Assembly (NCBI GenBank): GCA_009692045.1
Contig: SIAA01000014.1
Location: 1-46,746, forward strand
Length of the DNA stretch: 46,746 bases
Reading direction: 5' to 3'
DNA from: Phycisphaerales bacterium
GTDB lineage: Bacteria; Planctomycetota; Phycisphaerae; Phycisphaerales; SM1A02
Shown one piece after another: positions 1 through 7,118 of this stretch; positions within the stretch are counted from its first letter, which is position 1, and every line of letters begins with the position of its first letter. The notes beneath the pieces are model-generated. The model was not told where the DNA came from. It saw nothing but the letters and a program-made list of their open reading frames with translations, and did not search any database. Made by a program: the position numbers and the translations under genes.

Positions 1-833
1 AGGTGGGCGTGATCCATGGTGGTGCGGTAATCGTGGCGCACATGGGGCACCATGTCGATCACCAGCAACTTTCCCCCTGGGCGCAGCGCCCGTGAGAGCT
101 GCCCCATCACTTCGCTCGGCCGCGGAATGTGATGAAACACCAGCACGGCAATCACCGCATCGAACTCCGCCGGGGTTGCGGGCAGGCGCGAGAGGTCACC
201 ACAGCGCACTTCAGCGTTGGCGTGCGGCGCCAGACGCGCACGGCAAGCGTCGATCATTGCGCGCTCGCGATCGATCGCCACGACCTTGCGCACGAAGGGC
301 GCAATGCGCGCCGCTACTTGCCCGGTTCCACAGCCAACATCCGCTACGCACCATGTCGGATCGAGCAATGCGAGCATGCCCTCGTCAGCGAATCGATCTC
401 CGAACAGTTGCCCGCGCAGAGCGTCCCATCCCTGCCCCAACTTGCCGATGAATCCATGACCGGCCACGCGTCGCTCCGCTAAGACGGCTGCGAGGCGAGA
501 GTCGTCATCTCCCCCAGTTGAATGCATGGAGGCGCGTCCCAATGCCATGGCGATGAGTTCCTGGCCATCGGTCGCAAGCGAACTGCTGAGCTGATATAGC
601 CGAGCCGTCCCCTGCCGACGCCCTTGGGTCAGAAGGGCCGCACCTAGACAGGCAAGGTGTCGGCTGGCCGTGCTCTGGGGAAGCTGCAATACGCGCGCGA
701 GCTCGCCTACGCTCAGTTCACGCCCCGAAATCAGCCGCACCATCCGCACCCGAACGGGATCAGCCAGCGCCTCCAACAATCGCTGCCAAACGAGATCGGA
801 CCGAGTGCCGCGACTAACTTTGCGTCCGCTCAC
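1..833 (-). CDS. ArsR-type regulator fused to SAM-dependent methyltransferase (3' end cut by window edge)
   Basis: Reading leftward from a GTG at 833, residues about 12-85 form an ArsR-type winged helix: LADPVRVRMVRLI, then ELSVGELARVLQLPQSTASRHL. Residues from about 140 form a class I methyltransferase with the SAM-binding motif VADVGCGTG at residues 163-171 and a later LRPGGKLLVIDMV strand. The order HTH-methyltransferase matches a known bacterial fusion family in which the HTH part probably controls transcription and the enzyme part methylates an unidentified acceptor. The start is constrained: an in-frame TGA lies upstream and GTG 833 is the only usual start codon after it. An AGGA sits about 11 bases ahead. 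The gene lies 95 bases downstream of the TPR lipoprotein gene on the same strand. The C-terminus is outside the window. Confidence 0.88.
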   Translation of the reverse strand, partial: MSGRKVSRGTRSDLVWQRLLEALADPVRVRMVRLISGRELSVGELARVLQLPQSTASRHLACLGAALLTQGRRQGTARLYQLSSSLATDGQELIAMALGRASMHSTGGDDDSRLAAVLAERRVAGHGFIGKLGQGWDALRGQLFGDRFADEGMLALLDPTWCVADVGCGTGQVAARIAPFVRKVVAIDRERAMIDACRARLAPHANAEVRCGDLSRLPATPAEFDAVIAVLVFHHIPRPSEVMGQLSRALRPGGKLLVIDMVPHVRHDYRTTMDHAH

Positions 834-841
834 GGCAGCAA

Positions 842-855
842 CATTCCTGGGAATG
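842..855. promoter_or_regulatory. Perfect 14-bp palindrome just upstream of the ArsR-fusion start
   Basis: CATTCC-tg-GGAATG is a perfect inverted repeat ending 8 bases before the GTG at 833, and it overlaps the likely ribosome-binding site on the minus strand. ArsR-family repressors bind inverted repeats near their own promoters, so an autoregulatory operator is a reasonable inference. A chance palindrome remains possible. Confidence 0.35.
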
Positions 856-928
856 CATCTCGGGCGCGCTCGATCACAGCACGCTCATTCCACAATCGGC
901 ACGCTCACCAAGAGCTCTCAATGTTGGC

Positions 929-1594
929 TCATGCTCCTGGAGGTAGCGCCACTGATGGATCGGGAGACACACCGGCGGCGCGAAGTGCTTCAAGCACTCG
1001 CGGATCAGTGGGACTGATCCCATATGCCTGCCGCAATCGCCTTGTTGATGCATCTGCGTTCCCCAACTTGGCCTGCACCACACTAAGGTAGTAGTAGGCG
1101 TCACTCGACATAGGGCCTGAGAATCCGTCATCCACTTCGATGGCAGCGCTGAGCGCCATCACGGCTGAGTCGAGGTCATTCAATTTCTCGGCGTACTCCG
1201 CCAGTTTTACATAGGCCTTGGCGCTGTGAAGATCAGCGCCAGCTCCGCGCAACACCTGATAGAGGGCACTGGCCTCGTTCGCCTGAAAGAGAACTTCGGC
1301 ATAGGCGAAGACAACCGTAGTGTTGCGAGGCTGCGCGTCATAAGCACGCTCAAGGGCTCGGCCAGCCGCCGCAAGATCACCCAGGTGCGTCATGGCAACC
1401 CCATAGACATATTGCGTTTTCCAGTAACCGGGCTGCGCATCGACAATCGGTCGCGCCTCCGCGGCCGCTCGTGCCCAATCGTGGTGGTCTAGATAGTGCT
1501 GCCCCAACTCGGCCGACTTCTCAGGATTGAGAGTGTTGCATCCGAAGCCGAGCATTGAGACCGCGAGAACGATTTTCAGTTTGTTGGGAAACAT
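929..1594 (-). CDS. TPR-repeat lipoprotein-like exported protein
   Basis: A 221-residue protein. The N-terminus (MFPNKLKIVLAVSMLGFGC) has lysines, a hydrophobic stretch and a cysteine, as in lipoproteins, although the residues before the cysteine fit the lipobox poorly. The rest is helical TPR-like repeats (for example AGRALERAYDAQPRNTTVVFAYAEVL), ending in a proline-rich tail. TPR proteins usually act as protein-binding scaffolds; no specific partner is visible. The frame is open further upstream to 1822, but the ATG at 1594 has a strong AGGAGGG ribosome site about 9 bases ahead, and the extension is antisense to the next gene. Only 38 bases separate this start from the divergent start at 1633. 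Confidence 0.82.
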   Translation of the reverse strand: MFPNKLKIVLAVSMLGFGCNTLNPEKSAELGQHYLDHHDWARAAAEARPIVDAQPGYWKTQYVYGVAMTHLGDLAAAGRALERAYDAQPRNTTVVFAYAEVLFQANEASALYQVLRGAGADLHSAKAYVKLAEYAEKLNDLDSAVMALSAAIEVDDGFSGPMSSDAYYYLSVVQAKLGNADASTRRLRQAYGISPTDPRVLEALRAAGVSPDPSVALPPGA

Positions 1595-1632
1595 GGGTAG
1601 ATGCCCTCCTGGCAAGCGTGGATGATAGAGGG

Positions 1633-2073
1633 ATGGACGGCTCACCTGCTTGCGACAATCCCGCTGCCATCTCACTGGCGCTGCTCGAGCATCGCTGCCT
1701 TGACGGAAGCGTCCATTTTGATCTGCTGCTTGCACCCCCCAAATGCGAGGGCGATCCGAGCGGCATCGCCACCTGGCGTGTGCGGGAGCGGATCGATCTG
1801 GGCTGCCTTCCCGCCCACGCACTTCGGATCGAAGATCACCGCACCCTCTACCTCAATCTCGCGGAGGAGCGTGACCTAGGCCCCAGAGGCTCGGTGCGGC
1901 GAGTCGCGAGCGGCTGGTGGCGCCGTGGCGCATCTCCCGGCACCGTGCATCTGCACTGGAGTGCTCAGGCGACTGTGCTCGTGAATCTGGATTGGCAGCA
2001 GACCGGCGAGTTCTTCATCACGCGAGCCGAGCAAAGCGCCCAGCCAATCGCTGGCTCTATCAGCAAGTGCTAG
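1633..2073 (+). CDS. Small protein resembling the LigD 3'-phosphoesterase domain
   Basis: A 146-residue soluble protein. Its pattern follows the phosphoesterase domain of bacterial LigD: H20, then HFD at 28-30, ATWRV at 46-50, RIEDH at 65-69 followed by Y73, and RGSVRRVASG. In LigD these histidines, the aspartate and the tyrosine form the metal and phosphate site that trims 3' ends during DNA repair. The arginine that normally follows HYDF is leucine here, so activity is uncertain. Stand-alone copies of this domain occur in planctomycetes as uncharacterised proteins. The ATG at 1633 has GAGGG just ahead; the longer frame from 1555 runs into the divergent gene. The DUF456 gene follows 9 bases later. 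Confidence 0.68.
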   Translation: MDGSPACDNPAAISLALLEHRCLDGSVHFDLLLAPPKCEGDPSGIATWRVRERIDLGCLPAHALRIEDHRTLYLNLAEERDLGPRGSVRRVASGWWRRGASPGTVHLHWSAQATVLVNLDWQQTGEFFITRAEQSAQPIAGSISKC

Positions 2074-2082
2074 GCTGCCTTC

Positions 2083-2625
2083 GTGGGACTCGCGCAACTT
2101 ACTGCCGCCACCGTTTTCTCTGTCTTGGGGCTGGTCTGCATCACGCTCAATTTGGTGCTGCTTCCGGGAAACTGGCTGCTTCTGCTGCTGGCTATATTGT
2201 TTGAACTGATGGATAACGCTTGGCGACCGGTGGATGCGACCTGGAGTTTCCACATCTGGGCACTGCTGGCAGCGACCCTTCTCGCCATCCTCGGTGAGGT
2301 GATCGAGCTTGCATCAGGAGCGGCGGGCGCGAGGTTCGCCGGTTCGAGCGCAAGGGGAATGTGGGGAGCACTTCTTGGTGGAGTGATCGGCGCGGTGCTG
2401 GGCACTATCTTCCTGCTACCCGCAATCGGAACACTGCTGGGAGCGATTGCCGGATGCGCTCTCGGCGCCATCATCGCCGAGATGTCTCATTCGGGCCGCG
2501 ACTTCGCCTCTACTTTGCGGCCAGCCATGGGAGCAGTTCTAGGCCGCATTGCAGGAGTACTGGGCAAGACCGCAGCCGGACTCGCCGCTTGGTTGGCACT
2601 GACTATCAGCGCGTTTCTGCGCTGA
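2083..2625 (+). CDS. DUF456 family integral membrane protein
   Basis: A 180-residue, strongly hydrophobic protein. It has an N-terminal helix pair (about residues 5-42, including LLPGNWLLLLLAILFEL), a third helix near 58-75, and glycine-rich helices at about 92-135 with the GALLGGVIGAVLGTIFLLP pattern typical of DUF456. The function of this family is not established. Translation starts at a GTG 9 bases after the preceding gene, so the two are probably co-transcribed. It converges on hisS: the two stop codons are one base apart. Confidence 0.82.
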   Translation: MGLAQLTAATVFSVLGLVCITLNLVLLPGNWLLLLLAILFELMDNAWRPVDATWSFHIWALLAATLLAILGEVIELASGAAGARFAGSSARGMWGALLGGVIGAVLGTIFLLPAIGTLLGAIAGCALGAIIAEMSHSGRDFASTLRPAMGAVLGRIAGVLGKTAAGLAAWLALTISAFLR

Positions 2626-2626
2626 A

Positions 2627-3940
2627 TCAGATGGCACGGACGCGGGCAGCCAGCTCACTAAGCAGAATGCTCTCCTGTCCCCCGCCATCGAGGTCCTTTA
2701 GGGCGACTCTGCCTTCGGTCAGTTCCGCCCCGAATATTGCGGCAAATCGGGCGCGGCATTTCCCCGCCTCCGCCAGCAACTTGCCCACATTCCTCGTGGC
2801 TTTGTAAGAGTGGCGCACATGGAGCCCCACTCGGCGCAGCTGCGCCGACTGCTGCCGAACTGCGGCGTCAGTCTCTTCGCCCGCGACGCTCAACAGAAAC
2901 ACATCTGGCCGCGGAAGCAGCGCCGCTCCATCTGCGGGCAACAACGCCTTGTCGCGCAGCACCAGCCCTAGCACTACATCACCCATGCCGAAGCCGACTG
3001 CTGGCATCGATGGGCCACCGAAAGTCTCAACGAGCTTGTCGTAGCGACCCCCACCGGCGATGGCGCGCTCCGCTCCGCTGGACTCGTGAATCTCGAACAC
3101 CGTCCCCGTGTAGTAAGCCAGCCCGCGCACGATGCCGAGATCGAACTCACACCACTGAGCGAGAGATGCATCGGTCAGCCGCGTTGCCAGAGACTCCAGG
3201 TTGGCAAGACTCTCCAGCGGAATCCCCAGAGCTTGGGCCGCTGCCGCGGCTCCGCCGGCGAGGGGCAATCGCATGCTCGCCACTTCAGCCAAGCGCTGCA
3301 AAGCCTCGATCCCAAAGCCAATCGCCTTGGCCCGCGTTTCAAACTCAGCGGCCTCCAGCCTGTCCTTGCGATCGAGCAGTTCAAACGCCGCTCCGTGCGA
3401 TTCCCCAGGAATCCCCAGCGCAATCAGGGCCTGAGCCAACGCAGCGCGGTGGCTGATCCTCACACGCACATCGACCGGAGACAGTCCGAGCGACTCGAGT
3501 GCAAGGACCGCTACCGAGATCACCTCAACATCGGCATCCACGCTCTCGCTGCCGAGCATGTCCACATTCCACTGATAGAACTCGCGCAGCCTGCCCCGCT
3601 GCGGGCGCTCGGCTCGAAAGAAGTTGGGGACTGCGAACCACTTCACCGGAACCGCCAGCGATGGCCCCTTGGCTGCCACCATGCGCGCGAGCGTTGGGGT
3701 GAACTCCGGTCGCAGCGCGTAATCATCGGTGCCACCGGCGCGCCGGAAAGAGAACAGTTCGTTGACGATGGCATCACCACTCTTGGCTCGGTACAAGTCG
3801 AGGTGTTCAAATGTCGGCCCGTCAATCTCCTCGAAACCATGGCGGATGCTGGCCTGTCGCCACGCCGCCTCGATGTGATGGCGCACAGCCATGTCGGCGG
3901 GATAGAAATCGCGTGTTCCTTTAGGAGATTGGAACTTCAT
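2627..3940 (-). CDS. hisS: Histidyl-tRNA synthetase
   Basis: A 437-residue class II synthetase that charges tRNA-His in the cytoplasm. It opens with the typical PKGTRDFYP. Motif 2 lies at about 106-127 (FFRAERPQRGRLREF), and the histidine-binding signature GLAYYTG is at 273-279. A C-terminal anticodon-binding domain runs from about 345. Motif 3 is unusual: where most bacterial enzymes have GFxxGxER, this one reads GFGMGDVVL (316-324), without the usual Glu-Arg pair. That is probably a lineage variant, since the rest is intact. The gene is last in a leftward series, 88 bases after the mutase gene. No clear Shine-Dalgarno site precedes the ATG. Confidence 0.96.
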   Translation of the reverse strand: MKFQSPKGTRDFYPADMAVRHHIEAAWRQASIRHGFEEIDGPTFEHLDLYRAKSGDAIVNELFSFRRAGGTDDYALRPEFTPTLARMVAAKGPSLAVPVKWFAVPNFFRAERPQRGRLREFYQWNVDMLGSESVDADVEVISVAVLALESLGLSPVDVRVRISHRAALAQALIALGIPGESHGAAFELLDRKDRLEAAEFETRAKAIGFGIEALQRLAEVASMRLPLAGGAAAAAQALGIPLESLANLESLATRLTDASLAQWCEFDLGIVRGLAYYTGTVFEIHESSGAERAIAGGGRYDKLVETFGGPSMPAVGFGMGDVVLGLVLRDKALLPADGAALLPRPDVFLLSVAGEETDAAVRQQSAQLRRVGLHVRHSYKATRNVGKLLAEAGKCRARFAAIFGAELTEGRVALKDLDGGGQESILLSELAARVRAI

Positions 3941-4028
3941 CGGTGTAGTGCCATTCTCGCATGTAGCAACTGGGGCTGCTCACCGAGGATTGACAGAACC
4001 GGGGCGCGGCGCATCTGGGCGCGACTCG

Positions 4029-5699
4029 TCACCACTCGGGGCCACCGCCATAGCGGCCGTAGACATCTCCCATCGCCTGGACCATTTCCCCAAGAGTGCA
4101 TTTGCGATGAGATGCCTCTACCAATGAGTCCATCACATTGCTGCCACCTCGGCACGACGCGCGAATGGCCTCGAGAGATCGCTTCACATCACCGGCGTCA
4201 CGCTTAGCGCGGAACTCCGCCAGGCGGGCGCACTGCTCAGCCTCAACGGTGTGGGGAATCTGCAGGATGGGAACGGAGTGATCATCTGCGCCATCCTGAT
4301 AGGCATTCACTCCGACGATGATGCGATCTCCGGACTCAAGTTCCTGACCATATCTATAGCTGGCCTCGGAGATGGCACGACGGAAATACCCCTTATGGAT
4401 ACCCGCTACCACGCCGCCCATAGCGTCGATCTCCTGAATGATCGCCTTGGCATCAGCCTCCATCTGATCGGTGAGGGACTCAATGAACCACGAGCCGCCC
4501 AGTGGATCAACGGTGCGCTGAACTCCGGTTTCGTGGGCGAGAATCTGTTGAGTGCGCAGCGCCACGCGAACGGCCTGTTCGGTGGGAAGCCCGAGTGTCT
4601 CGTCCATCGAGTCGGTGTGGAGACTCTGACAGCCGCCCAGCACACCCGCCATGGCCTGGAATGCCACGCGCACGATGTTGTTCATCGGCTGCTGCTCCGT
4701 CAGCGAGCATCCGGCAGTCTGCACATGGGTACGCATGAGAAGCGATCGCTCATTCTTGGCGCCGAATCGATCACGCATGGCATGGGCCCAGATTCGGCGC
4801 GCCGCCCGCAGCTTGCAGATCTCCTCAAAGAACTCGTTGTGACTGTTGAAGAAGAATGAGAGTCGAGGCGCGAAGCCGTCCACGGGCAGGCCGCGCTTGA
4901 TGCAGGCTTCGACATACTCCATGCCATCGCGCAGGGTGAATGCCAACTCCTGCACCGCGTTCGATCCAGCTTCACGAATGTGGTAGCCGCTTATCGACAC
5001 CGAGTTCCACTTGGGAAGGTGCAGACTGGCAAACTCGATGGTGTCGACCACGAGTTTCACGCTGGCCTCAGGCGGGTAAATGAACTCGTTCTGGCTGTGG
5101 AACTCCTTGAGAATGTCATTCTGCAATGTGCCGCCGAGAGAGTCCCAGGAAATACCGCGCTCTCGAGCCATCGCCAGATACATGGCCCAGATGACGCAGG
5201 CGGGCCCGTTGATGGTCTGGCTGACTGTCACCTCTCCGATGGGGATATCGGCGTACAGACGATGCATGTCATCGACGGTGGAGATTGCTACCCCGCAGCG
5301 ACCGACCTCACCGCAGGCCAGAGGGTCATCGCTATCTCGACCCATGAGCGTGGGCAGATCGAAAGCCGTGGAAAGGCCGGTGTTTGCCTGAGTTCCCTTG
5401 GCGTTTTCCAGCAGATACTTGAATCGCTTGTTGGTGTCATCGGCAGATCCGAAGCCGGCGAACTGCCGCATGGTCCACAGGCGCGAGCGATACATGGTCT
5501 TGTGAACGCCGCGAGTGAAGGGGAACTGTCCCGCAGCTGCGATGCGCGGCTGGGGCACTGCCTGATTGGTCGCGGTGCTAGTTGCGACTGTCTCTGGACC
5601 GTAACTTTCTTGCAGCGCGTAGCCGGAGATGGTGACCGTGTCCGGAGACACCTTGGATGGCGCGACCGCGTTCGTGGTCTGCTTGGGAGTGGTAGTCAT
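4029..5699 (-). CDS. Acyl-CoA mutase large subunit, isobutyryl-CoA mutase-like
   Basis: A 556-residue B12-dependent mutase catalytic subunit (methylmalonyl-CoA mutase family). It lacks the C-terminal cobalamin-binding domain, so a separate small subunit is needed and is not in the window. Specificity residues point away from methylmalonyl-CoA. RQFAGF has Phe80 where methylmalonyl-CoA mutase has Tyr89, and KEFHSQNEF has Gln203 where it has Arg207; Phe and Gln are the isobutyryl-CoA mutase pair. PTLMGRDSDDP also matches that branch. The likely reaction is isobutyryl-CoA to n-butyryl-CoA, or a related branched substrate. The ATG at 5699 has AAGGA 8 bases ahead; an in-frame ATG at 5729 has no suitable site. 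It sits between the hydroxyacyl-CoA dehydrogenase and hisS genes. Confidence 0.88.
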   Translation of the reverse strand: MTTTPKQTTNAVAPSKVSPDTVTISGYALQESYGPETVATSTATNQAVPQPRIAAAGQFPFTRGVHKTMYRSRLWTMRQFAGFGSADDTNKRFKYLLENAKGTQANTGLSTAFDLPTLMGRDSDDPLACGEVGRCGVAISTVDDMHRLYADIPIGEVTVSQTINGPACVIWAMYLAMARERGISWDSLGGTLQNDILKEFHSQNEFIYPPEASVKLVVDTIEFASLHLPKWNSVSISGYHIREAGSNAVQELAFTLRDGMEYVEACIKRGLPVDGFAPRLSFFFNSHNEFFEEICKLRAARRIWAHAMRDRFGAKNERSLLMRTHVQTAGCSLTEQQPMNNIVRVAFQAMAGVLGGCQSLHTDSMDETLGLPTEQAVRVALRTQQILAHETGVQRTVDPLGGSWFIESLTDQMEADAKAIIQEIDAMGGVVAGIHKGYFRRAISEASYRYGQELESGDRIIVGVNAYQDGADDHSVPILQIPHTVEAEQCARLAEFRAKRDAGDVKRSLEAIRASCRGGSNVMDSLVEASHRKCTLGEMVQAMGDVYGRYGGGPEW

Positions 5700-5771
5700 G
5701 GTTGAATCCTTGGGGGAATCAGCCCTCATCCTAGCACTTCACTGCCAGTTTCCCGCCGACCAACTTTGCCT

Positions 5772-6635
5772 TCAACGCGTTGAGTAGTCAAACACGCCGC
5801 GGCCGCTCTTGTCACCGAGGCGACCCGACTGCACCAGTTGACGCAGCAGCGGGCAAGGAAAGAACTTGGGGTTCCCCAACTCACGGTGCAGAACCATCAT
5901 GATGTCATGGCAAACATCGAGTCCGATGAAGTCGGCGAGGCGCAGTGGGCCCATGGGAAAGTTGCAGCCCAGCTTCATCACTTCGTCAATGTCCTCGGGC
6001 TTGGCGACGCCCTCCATCCATGCGAAGAATGCCTCATTGATGAGGGGCATGAGCACGCGATTGGAGACGAATCCAGCGCGATCGTTGACTGTCACAGGAG
6101 TCTTGCCCAGAGCGGTTGCCAACTCGATGGTGCGCCTAGTCGTCTCATCGCTGGTGGCGAGACCACGAATCACCTCCACCAGCTTCATCAGAGGGACGGG
6201 GTTGAAGAAGTGCATGCCAATGACGCGGCTGGCATCGGATCCGACTGCCGTGGCGATGTCAGTGATGGAGATGCTGCTGGTATTGGTGGCAAGGACGACT
6301 TCAGACCCAAAGCTCGCCTTCATCTCCTGAAAGAGTTTCTTCTTGAGGTCGCCGTTCTCGGTGGCCGCCTCCACGACCCAGTCGGCGGAACTCGCTGCCC
6401 CCATGGCCGACACATATTGGATGCGCGCGAGGGCGGCATCGGCATCCGGCCTGGTGAGCTTCTGCTTCTCCACCGCGCGATTCAGAGTCTTGGCGTGATA
6501 AGCCCGAGCGCGCTCCAACTGCGCAGAACTCACATCAATCTGGAAGGCACTGATGCCGGATTGCGCCGCGGTGAGGGCAATGCCAGAACCCATCGTTCCC
6601 GCCCCGATCACTGCCATGCATTTCACGGTTGACAT
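5772..6635 (-). CDS. 3-hydroxyacyl-CoA dehydrogenase (3-hydroxybutyryl-CoA dehydrogenase type)
   Basis: A 287-residue NAD-dependent enzyme that interconverts 3-hydroxyacyl-CoA and 3-oxoacyl-CoA. The Rossmann motif VIGAGTMGSGIA lies at the N-terminus. ATNTSS and the catalytic IGMHFFNPVPLMKLVE follow, and the C-terminal domain contains the usual MGPLRLADFIGLD. The length is that of single-domain hbd/paaH proteins. The frame stays open to 7091, but that part covers the XRE gene in another frame, so I start at the ATG at 6635, just before the Rossmann fold. No clear ribosome site is visible. It lies 53 bases after the XRE gene and 72 bases before the mutase gene; together with the mutase this suggests four-carbon acyl-CoA conversion. 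Confidence 0.93.
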   Translation of the reverse strand: MSTVKCMAVIGAGTMGSGIALTAAQSGISAFQIDVSSAQLERARAYHAKTLNRAVEKQKLTRPDADAALARIQYVSAMGAASSADWVVEAATENGDLKKKLFQEMKASFGSEVVLATNTSSISITDIATAVGSDASRVIGMHFFNPVPLMKLVEVIRGLATSDETTRRTIELATALGKTPVTVNDRAGFVSNRVLMPLINEAFFAWMEGVAKPEDIDEVMKLGCNFPMGPLRLADFIGLDVCHDIMMVLHRELGNPKFFPCPLLRQLVQSGRLGDKSGRGVFDYSTR

Positions 6636-6688
6636 GGGTGTAATAGTAGTGAACCACAACCTGCACGGTCGGTGGAACCTGGCCCCAG

Positions 6689-7048
6689 CTAGGCGCGGCG
6701 CCGGCGGCGAAGATCGGGAGCCTTGGGCTCCACCCCGAACACTCGGCCGTCTCGCATTATGGCCGACATTGCCAGCCGCGCTTCCAGTCCTCGGAGAAAC
6801 CTCCGAATCGTGCTCACCTGCGGATCTAGAGAACGCTCGATCCGAGAGACGCTCGCCTGATTGACCTGCAATCGACCCGCCATCTGCACCTGAGTCACTC
6901 CGAGGGCCTGCCGCAGAAGTCCAAGCGGGAGTGTGGAGCCATCCTTGGCTCCACGCTGCCCACTTGAAGAGATACGCCGCAGTGGTTTCCGGGCATCCTG
7001 CCCCTGAGATCGTGCGGCGCGTGAGAGGGTTCGAGACCGGCGTGGCAT
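6689..7048 (-). CDS. XRE-family helix-turn-helix regulator
   Basis: A 119-residue protein with a basic, disordered N-terminus and a Cro/C1-type HTH at about residues 41-75 (LGVTQVQMAGRLQVNQASVSRIE). The tail STIRRFLRGLEARLAMSAIMRDG is common in short XRE regulators, some of which serve as antitoxins. No toxin gene adjoins it. It is the first gene of the leftward series with the dehydrogenase, mutase and hisS genes, so it may regulate that series and itself. Its ATG lies only 8 bases after a good -10 box, so the message is probably leaderless. Confidence 0.82.
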   Translation of the reverse strand: MPRRSRTLSRAARSQGQDARKPLRRISSSGQRGAKDGSTLPLGLLRQALGVTQVQMAGRLQVNQASVSRIERSLDPQVSTIRRFLRGLEARLAMSAIMRDGRVFGVEPKAPDLRRRRRA

Positions 7049-7056
7049 TCGCGAGG

Positions 7057-7085
7057 ATTATGCGCTGTAACACATATGTTGTCAA
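7057..7085 (-). promoter_or_regulatory. Sigma-70 promoter, likely leaderless, for the XRE gene series
   Basis: On the minus strand TTGACA (7085-7080) is followed by a 17-base spacer and CATAAT (7062-7057). This is the best sigma-70 match I found in the window. Transcription should start at or within a base or two of the ATG at 7048, leaving no room for a ribosome-binding site. Two CATATG hexamers (7073-7078 and 7089-7094) flank the -35 box and could be operator half-sites for the XRE protein. Confidence 0.6.
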
Positions 7086-7118
7086 TGGCATATGAAAGTA
7101 ACGAGTAGGATCCCACTC

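Noticed and set aside
92-482. Plus-strand open frames at the left end
   Set aside because: They are antisense to the methyltransferase domain, whose conserved motifs are on the minus strand.
3086-4207. Open frame of 373 codons on the plus strand across hisS and the mutase gene
   Set aside because: It is antisense to two well-supported genes, has no family resemblance and reflects GC-rich codon usage.
6689-7048. XRE protein as an antitoxin of a toxin-antitoxin pair
   Set aside because: No small toxin-like gene is beside it; the neighbours are metabolic genes.
6636-7091. Long N-terminus for the hydroxyacyl-CoA dehydrogenase
   Set aside because: These codons cover the XRE gene in another frame, and the Rossmann fold begins right after 6635.
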